Assembly: GCA_034433515.1 (NCBI GenBank)
Contig: DAOUAL010000049.1
Location: 1 to 11,032, forward strand
Source of the DNA: DAOTXS01 sp034433515
Lineage (GTDB): Bacteria; Chloroflexota; Anaerolineae; UBA4142
Direction of reading: 5' to 3'
DNA length: 11,032 bases
Numbering within the stretch: the first letter of the stretch is position 1; each line of letters begins with the position of its first letter. The notes beneath the pieces are model-generated. The model ran no database searches and was not told the DNA's origin. It saw only the letters and a program-made list of their open reading frames with translations. Below, one piece after another: positions 7,157 through 11,032 of the stretch. The position numbers and the translations under genes are program-made.

Positions 7157-8800
7157 ATGTCCAAAGTTCTCTGCATCGGTCTCGATGGCGCGACGTTTGA
7201 TCTCATCAAGCCATTCATCGCGCAAGGCAAATTGCCCACCTTCAAAAAATTGATGGACAGCGGCGCGTTCAGTGAACTGCGTTCGACCGTGCCGCCAGTA
7301 ACCGCCTCCGCATGGTCATCGTTTATGACCGGCAAGAATCCCGGCGCACACGGCTTGTTCGATTTCATGCAACGCCGCGCCAACTCGTACGATCTCACGC
7401 CGGTGTCCGCATTCGATCGCGATGGCAAAGCCGTGTGGGATTTGATCGGCGAAGCCGGGAAACCAGTGATCGTGATGAATGTGCCGGTCACTTGGCCTCC
7501 CCAGCCGGTCAACGGTTTGCTGATTACGGGGATGCTCACACCGCGCCACGCCAAGAATTACACCTATCCCCAAGAACTCGCCGACGAATTGAAAAACGCG
7601 ATTGGCGAGTATATCGTTTACTCCGACGAAGTGTACTCAAAGGGTCGCGGCGAGATTTTTCTGCAAGCACTGAAATATTCTGCCGATCAGCGTGCTCGCG
7701 CCGCCGAATACTTGATGCAAAAGTATCCTTGGGATTTTTTCATGCTCGTGTTCCCGGAAACCGATACGGTCTCGCACGGATTGTGGTCAGCGTACGATCC
7801 CACACATCACGAGCACGACCCGGCGGAAGCCAAGTTCCGGGATGGCATCCTTGAGATTTACGGACACATTGACGCGCTCATTGGAAATCTAATCTCCCGT
7901 CTCCAGTCTCCCGTCTCTATCCTTTTAATGTCCGATCACGGACACGGACCCGTCCGCAACTTTCTCTACGTCAACAATTTGCTCGCGCAACGCGGCTTTC
8001 TCAAATTCAAACCCAACCTCGCCTCGCAAGCGAAACGGCTTGCCTTTCAACTTGGCTTGACGCCACGCTTGGTGTACAACATTCTGCTCAAACTAGGCTT
8101 GGGCAAATTGCGCCGCACGCTCGATAAACGGCGCGGTGGGCGCAGCTTGCTCAAACGATTCTTTCTCTCGTTCGCGGATGTGGATTGGTCGCGCACGACC
8201 GCGTACTCGATTGGTTACATCGGCGAGGTGCATATCAATTTGCGCGGACGCGAACCGCACGGGATCGTTGCGCCGGGCGATGACTATGAACGCACGCGCG
8301 ATCAAGTCATCACTGATTTGCGCGCGCTCCGATTGCCGGATGGCACGCCACTCATCGAACACATTTGGAAAAAAGAAGAGATTTATCACGGCGCACACCT
8401 GGCTCAAGCCCCCGACATCTTGTTCCTGCCGCGCAACTTGGAAACCATCGCGTTCGGCGATTTTGAGTTCGGCTCGAACAAGGTGATCGAGAAATCGTTT
8501 GGCGTCTCGTCGTCGCATCGCATGAACGGCATTTTCGTTGCGAGTGGCGCGGGGATCAAAAACGCCGGCGAGTTTTCGGGCGCGTCGCTCATTGATCTTG
8601 CCCCGACGATTCTGCACCTGCTGGGCTTGCCCATCCCAACCGATATGGACGGGCGTGTGCTGACCGAAGCGTTGGCAGATACACGGGCAATCGAATATGG
8701 GGGCACATCGGCAGGGAGCGCGGCAACGCGAGAGGGTTATTCGGAAGAGGAAGAGAAAGAGGTTATTGAACGACTGGCAGATTTGGGGTATATTTCATGA
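7157..8800 (+). CDS. Alkaline-phosphatase-superfamily phosphohydrolase/phosphodiesterase
   Basis: A 547-aa metal-dependent hydrolase of the type I phosphodiesterase/nucleotide pyrophosphatase group. Two-metal-site motifs are in the expected order: CIGLDGATFD (Asp10), PPVTASAWSSFMTGKNPGAHG (predicted nucleophile Thr49), ETDTVSHG (Asp203, His207), MSDHGHG (Asp260, His261) and SSSHRMNG (His454). No signal peptide is obvious, so a cytoplasmic site is likely, though the substrate (sugar phosphate, phosphoglycan or lipid phosphate) cannot be told. Start choice: ATG7157 begins exactly at the family's usual N-terminus (MSKVLCIGLDG). A longer frame from GTG7115 would translate half of the palindromic repeat. 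The Shine-Dalgarno is weak (AAAAAGG, 12 nt away). A heptamer repeat tract lies inside the gene just before the Asp260 motif. The last 40 residues are acidic and end in the ADLGYI motif often seen in this group. Confidence 0.88.
   Translation: MSKVLCIGLDGATFDLIKPFIAQGKLPTFKKLMDSGAFSELRSTVPPVTASAWSSFMTGKNPGAHGLFDFMQRRANSYDLTPVSAFDRDGKAVWDLIGEAGKPVIVMNVPVTWPPQPVNGLLITGMLTPRHAKNYTYPQELADELKNAIGEYIVYSDEVYSKGRGEIFLQALKYSADQRARAAEYLMQKYPWDFFMLVFPETDTVSHGLWSAYDPTHHEHDPAEAKFRDGILEIYGHIDALIGNLISRLQSPVSILLMSDHGHGPVRNFLYVNNLLAQRGFLKFKPNLASQAKRLAFQLGLTPRLVYNILLKLGLGKLRRTLDKRRGGRSLLKRFFLSFADVDWSRTTAYSIGYIGEVHINLRGREPHGIVAPGDDYERTRDQVITDLRALRLPDGTPLIEHIWKKEEIYHGAHLAQAPDILFLPRNLETIAFGDFEFGSNKVIEKSFGVSSSHRMNGIFVASGAGIKNAGEFSGASLIDLAPTILHLLGLPIPTDMDGRVLTEALADTRAIEYGGTSAGSAATREGYSEEEEKEVIERLADLGYIS
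7885..7919 (+). repeat. Heptamer tract inside the phosphohydrolase gene (5 units)
   Basis: Five 7-nt units in perfect phase, the middle three being variants of GTCTCCM, with diverged edge units. They encode the segment roughly NLISRLQSPVSI, directly before the strand carrying the MSDHGHG metal-binding motif. The reading frame is intact, so the tract is accommodated in a loop and the preceding helix end. Confidence 0.7.
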
Positions 8801-8839
8801 TTGGAAAGGCAAGCGTCAAGTCGGTATGAGGAGGTTTCA

Positions 8840-9304
8840 ATGAGCCCAAAGTCCAAAAGCACTACCGTGAAAGGCAAGCCGTCCAAGGGATTCACGGACG
8901 AGGAAAAAGCCGCGATGAAGGAACGTGCCAAAGAACTCAAGGCGGAAGCGCGCGCAAGCAAGGACCGGGCGGCTGGGGAAACCGCTGTGCTTGCCGCCAT
9001 CGCCGCAATGAAAGAACCGGATCGCTCGATGGCAAAGCGTCTGCATGAGATTGTCACAGCCGCCGCGCCGACTCTGATGCCGAAAACGTGGTACGGGATG
9101 CCCGCCTATGCCAACGCGGCAGGCAAGGTCATTTGCTTTTTTCAAGCGGCGAGTAAGTTCAACGTGAGGTATGCAACGTTCGGCTTTCAACCCGATGCGA
9201 ACCTTGACCAAGGTGCCATGTGGCCCGTCGCCTTTGCGCTGAAAGCGTTGACGGCTACCGAAGAGGCACGGATCAGCGCACTCGTGAAGCAAGCGGTGAG
9301 TTGA
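8840..9304 (+). CDS. DUF1801 (YdhG-like) domain protein
   Basis: A 154-aa protein. Residues 1-45 are Lys/Ala/Glu-rich and probably helical. Residues about 48-152 match DUF1801: 'AAMKEPDRSMAKRLHEIV', 'PKTWYGMPAYA', 'KVICFFQAASKF', 'YATFGF' and 'ALKALTATEEARISALV'. DUF1801 proteins are often labelled iron chaperone because of distant frataxin-like fold similarity, but their biochemical role is unproven. The start is ATG8840, with a strong GAGGAGG (8828-8834) five nucleotides upstream; an in-frame TTG at 8801 directly after the preceding stop lacks one. It lies 39 nt after the phosphohydrolase gene, and I see no functional link to it. This family is common as a single accessory gene. Confidence 0.85.
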   Translation: MSPKSKSTTVKGKPSKGFTDEEKAAMKERAKELKAEARASKDRAAGETAVLAAIAAMKEPDRSMAKRLHEIVTAAAPTLMPKTWYGMPAYANAAGKVICFFQAASKFNVRYATFGFQPDANLDQGAMWPVAFALKALTATEEARISALVKQAVS

Positions 9305-9332
9305 GCACTGATCAAGACCCTGACAGCAACCC

Positions 9333-9460
9333 AAGTCGCGTCGGGCGAATCAATTCGCGGCAACCACCACGCAAAACCGACCTGCGTCGGTTTCCACCTC
9401 AGTCGCCGTAGGGCGACTTGGGGTGTTGGTTGCTGCGACTTCAGTCGCCCGATCCGACTT
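9333..9460. repeat. Compound palindromic element (about 128 nt) with nested hairpins
   Basis: The outer arms 9333-9370 and 9423-9460 are inverted repeats matching at 31 of 38 positions by hand alignment. Between them lie two hairpins: AAACCGAC (9374-9381) with GTCGGTTT (9386-9393), 8 of 8; and AGTCGCC (9401-9407) with GGCGACT (9412-9418), 7 of 7. Each outer arm contains a small palindrome of its own: GCGAAT/ATTCGC (9345-9358) and GCGACT/AGTCGC (9435-9448). The whole could fold as a cloverleaf or cruciform. It has no coding potential that I trust. It occupies most of the 260-nt gap; the remainder holds the promoter of the next operon. Confidence 0.75.
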
Positions 9461-9492
9461 TGCACCAGCCCGGTTGCCGCACCTTTCATTGC

Positions 9493-9520
9493 TTGACAGT
9501 CTTGCTCTTTGGTCTATCCT
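9493..9520 (+). promoter_or_regulatory. Promoter of the membrane protein/zinc ribbon/CHAT unit
   Basis: A perfect -35 hexamer TTGACA (9493-9498) is followed by 16 nt and TATCCT (9515-9520, 4 of 6 positions). The 16-nt spacer equals that of the promoter at 47-74. Start would fall near 9527, giving a leader of about 38 nt with GAGGAGG (9554-9560) four nucleotides before ATG9565. The weak -10 overlaps a perfect dyad, suggesting regulated use. Confidence 0.55.
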
Positions 9521-9529
9521 GCGCAGGAT
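9516..9529. promoter_or_regulatory. Perfect 14-bp dyad over the -10 region, candidate operator
   Basis: ATCCTGCGCAGGAT is a perfect palindrome that covers five of the six -10 bases and the predicted transcription start. This is the position where a dimeric repressor would block the promoter. No regulator gene is seen next to it. A chance or repeat-derived palindrome is possible. Confidence 0.4.
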
Positions 9530-9564
9530 GCTGTAATCGTTGATCAGCCGAAAGAGGAGGCGCG

Positions 9565-10011
9565 ATGAGCGAACCACCCATTTCAACCCGCCCGTTGAGC
9601 GAGCGCGAAAAAGCGCTGCGCGAAAAATTCTATGCGAGCATCGCGGCGCAAAGCGCGTTGATGGACAAACTGTGCGGACAATTGCTCACGCTCGAATTGG
9701 CGATTCCTGGCGCATACGCGACGATTTTGAAATTGGTCAGCGGCGATCAAGCCACCGTCCAACTCAACGTCGCGTTTTATCTGGCATTCTTGGCTTGGGC
9801 TGCGGCGTTGGCGCTGACGCTCGCCGCCTTGATTCCGAAAAAGTGGAACGTAGATCCTTCGATTCTCAAACAGGACCCGCTGAAATTTTCCGAGGGTTTG
9901 GGAATCGAAGATTTTTTTAACCAGTCCGCGCATTACAAACGGCGGCTGGTGATCGCTTCGAGCGTTTTGTTTTTCGTCGGCATTTTCTGCGCGGCGTTCA
10001 CGATAGGATGA
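9565..10011 (+). CDS. Small three-helix membrane protein upstream of CHAT protease
   Basis: A 148-aa protein that I do not recognise as a named family. Residues 10-38 form a charged helix (SEREKALREKFYASIAAQ), and 40-60 a moderately hydrophobic segment interrupted by a Pro-Gly. Residues 69-90 are a clear membrane helix rich in Ala and Leu. Residues 91-125 form a charged loop, and 127-147 a second clear membrane helix at the very C-terminus. The layout is reminiscent of the small membrane modules (such as SLATT) found in bacterial conflict systems, but sequence identity to them is not claimed. GAGGAGG ends four nucleotides before the ATG. The zinc-ribbon gene starts 4 nt after the stop. Plausible roles are a membrane effector or a substrate of the CHAT protease; both are inference. 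Confidence 0.8.
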   Translation: MSEPPISTRPLSEREKALREKFYASIAAQSALMDKLCGQLLTLELAIPGAYATILKLVSGDQATVQLNVAFYLAFLAWAAALALTLAALIPKKWNVDPSILKQDPLKFSEGLGIEDFFNQSAHYKRRLVIASSVLFFVGIFCAAFTIG

Positions 10012-10015
10012 CCTT

Positions 10016-10264
10016 ATGGAAAAAGGCAAACGATTGAAATTCAAATGCTGGAATTGCAACCGAAACTATTCCTTGTGGCGCGAGATTACGGAAGAGCAGG
10101 TTCTCGCGGTCGCTTGTCCGTACTGCAACGCCGATGGCGTGGTGGATTTGAAACCTTATCGCAAAGAAACCATAACCGTGCTCAAGGGCAAGCCTCCTGA
10201 AAAATCGCTCGGCGATGAACTGGTCTTGCCCGATATTCTGCCCACTCAACCCAAAGAGCAATAG
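10016..10264 (+). CDS. Small zinc-ribbon protein
   Basis: An 82-aa protein with a four-cysteine zinc ribbon: CWNC (Cys11, Cys14) and CPYC (Cys34, Cys37), separated by 19 residues. The tail after residue 45 is polar, rich in Lys, Pro and Glu, and probably flexible. The pattern fits a rubredoxin-like or TFIIB-type zinc knuckle used for nucleic-acid or protein contact. No catalytic residues are visible. The Shine-Dalgarno AGGA (10005-10008) overlaps the end of the upstream membrane-protein gene, and the 4-nt gap makes co-translation likely. A strong inverted repeat follows the stop, then the CHAT gene. A role as adaptor or regulator of the CHAT unit is inference. Confidence 0.85.
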   Translation: MEKGKRLKFKCWNCNRNYSLWREITEEQVLAVACPYCNADGVVDLKPYRKETITVLKGKPPEKSLGDELVLPDILPTQPKEQ

Positions 10265-10267
10265 CGA

Positions 10268-10319
10268 TCCGCGAATGGTGCGAATCAACGCTAATCTTTT
10301 TCTTCGCACCATTCGCGGA
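10268..10319. repeat. Perfect 17-bp inverted repeat between zinc-ribbon and CHAT genes
   Basis: The left arm 10268-10284 (TCCGCGAATGGTGCGAA) pairs perfectly with the right arm 10303-10319, across an 18-nt loop that contains T5. It lies in the 70-nt gap and ends 15 nt before ATG10335. It resembles widespread 'cgcgaat...attcgcg' REP-type repeats. No U-run follows the right arm, so it is not a classical terminator. It could instead stabilise the upstream mRNA end, attenuate CHAT expression or be a mobile REP copy. Confidence 0.8.
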
Positions 10320-10334
10320 CAAAGCGAGCCGTGT

Positions 10335-11032
10335 ATGCCTCACTACATTCACCCACAGCCGTTCATCATTCATCCGCCCGACGATCTCGTTCGCCAGTAT
10401 CCTGACTTGCGAAGGATGAGTCAGCAATTGGCAGATTTGTACGCCGAGCACAAGATTGTCGTCAGCGACGAGCATTTGCAAGCAATGGGCAGCGCGTTGT
10501 GGCACACCCTTGCGCCAAGTGTGCAAGCCGATTTTGATGCGGCGCGCGCCACCGCCGGCGCGGCAATTCTCCCCATCGTCATCGAAAGCGCAGCGGCGGA
10601 CGTGCAGGCATTGCCCTGGGAAACGCTCCATCATCCCACGCTCGGCTTTCTGGGCAAACATCCTGCCTTTACGTTGACGCGGCGTAGCGGTGCGCCGGCG
10701 GGCAACCCGCCGCCCCTGCAAAAGGGACCGCTGCGCGTGCTGCTATTTACCTCTTTGCCCGAAGACGTGCACCCCGAACAGGGACGGCTGGACGTGGAAG
10801 AAGAGCAGGCGCAGGTACAAGACGCCCTCCTGCCCTGGATTGCCGCCGGGCGGGTGACGCTCGAAATGCCCGACGACGGGCGCTTTGAGACCTTCAAAGC
10901 CCTGCTGCGCGACTTTGACCCGCACGTCGTCTTTTTGAGTGGGCACGGCAGGTTCTACGGCGAGGCGCACCGCGAGGAAAAATTTGGGGTGTTCCTGTTT
11001 GAAAATGAAGCGGGAGAGGGCATCGAGGTCCG
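10335..11032 (+). CDS. CHAT-domain caspase-like protease, 5' part (cut by window edge)
   Basis: An open frame of 232 codons runs off the window end without a stop. The N-terminal lobe of a CHAT (caspase HetF-associated with TPRs) domain is recognisable. Residues about 75-115 read AILPIVIES...VQALPWETLHHP...FLGKHPAFTLTRR. The second half begins LRVLLFTSLPEDV near residue 131, and the catalytic His sits in VVFLSGHGRF at His204. The catalytic Cys strand should lie just beyond the edge. Many relatives continue into STAND/NB-ARC ATPase or repeat domains that sense a trigger. The first 70 residues are not assigned. ATG10335 is the first usable start; its Shine-Dalgarno is poor, hinting at low or hairpin-controlled translation. 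Leucine codon use shifts from TTG towards CTG after about 10600. Confidence 0.88.
   Translation, partial: MPHYIHPQPFIIHPPDDLVRQYPDLRRMSQQLADLYAEHKIVVSDEHLQAMGSALWHTLAPSVQADFDAARATAGAAILPIVIESAAADVQALPWETLHHPTLGFLGKHPAFTLTRRSGAPAGNPPPLQKGPLRVLLFTSLPEDVHPEQGRLDVEEEQAQVQDALLPWIAAGRVTLEMPDDGRFETFKALLRDFDPHVVFLSGHGRFYGEAHREEKFGVFLFENEAGEGIEV
10689..10714 (+). repeat. GC-rich palindrome in the CHAT interlobe linker
   Basis: GGCGGG (10697-10702) and CCCGCC (10706-10711) form a tight hairpin, flanked by imperfectly matching GGTGCG and GCCCCTGC. It encodes the Gly/Ala/Pro-rich linker at residues 119-128 (GAPAGNPPPL), between the first CHAT lobe and LRVLLFTS. It resembles REP-type palindromes that sit in coding linkers. 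Confidence 0.4.

Noticed and set aside
9333..9460. CRISPR array or tRNA gene
   Set aside because: There are no regularly spaced direct repeats, and the cloverleaf-like pairing lacks the tRNA T-loop and acceptor-end features.
10182..10721. 179-aa open frame on the - strand spanning the zinc-ribbon end, hairpin and CHAT start
   Set aside because: It is composition-driven: Arg-rich with no domain pattern, and it overlaps two well-supported + strand genes.

Overview
The window looks like a chromosomal segment of an uncultured Chloroflexota (Anaerolineae-type) bacterium. This rests on gene-family mix (an ArsA-like ATPase with a C-terminal HSP20-like domain, a DUF2723 membrane protein, a CHAT-domain protein), on abundant short palindromic and heptameric repeats in and between genes, and on moderate GC content. 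No rRNA or tRNA is present to confirm it. Every gene I accept lies on the + strand.

Region 1 (1-5330). A consensus sigma70-type promoter (TTGACA, 16-nt spacer, TATAAT) drives an ArsA/Get3-like ATPase. Its stop codon overlaps the start of a 747-aa DUF2723 GT-C-type membrane protein. A class I SAM-dependent methyltransferase follows after 70 nt. A polyprenyl-phosphate-type GT2 glycosyltransferase starts one nucleotide after the methyltransferase stop.

Region 2 (5331-8800). A radical SAM/SPASM protein is followed by a compact two-gene accessory unit: a small PBECR/RelE-like candidate overlapping a DUF2283 protein, which resembles a toxin-antitoxin pair. An alkaline-phosphatase-superfamily metallohydrolase of 547 aa comes next. 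The DUF2723 protein, methyltransferase, GT2, radical SAM enzyme and phosphohydrolase together suggest synthesis or remodelling of a lipid-linked or surface glycan. That role is inferred from families and order only.

Region 3 (8801-9564). A DUF1801 (YdhG-like) protein is followed by a 260-nt gene-free stretch. It holds a compound palindromic element of about 128 nt and a promoter whose -10 region is overlapped by a perfect 14-bp dyad.

Region 4 (9565-11032). This is the most interesting part: a three-helix membrane protein, a small zinc-ribbon protein 4 nt downstream, a strong 17-bp inverted repeat, and the 5' part of a CHAT caspase-like protease gene cut by the window edge. The arrangement suggests a CHAT-protease conflict or regulated-death system with a membrane component and a zinc-ribbon component. 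The catalytic Cys and any C-terminal sensor domains lie outside the window.

A recurring theme is repeat invasion. Heptamer tracts sit at the start codons of the GT2 and radical SAM genes and inside the phosphohydrolase gene, and palindromes sit in three intergenic gaps.
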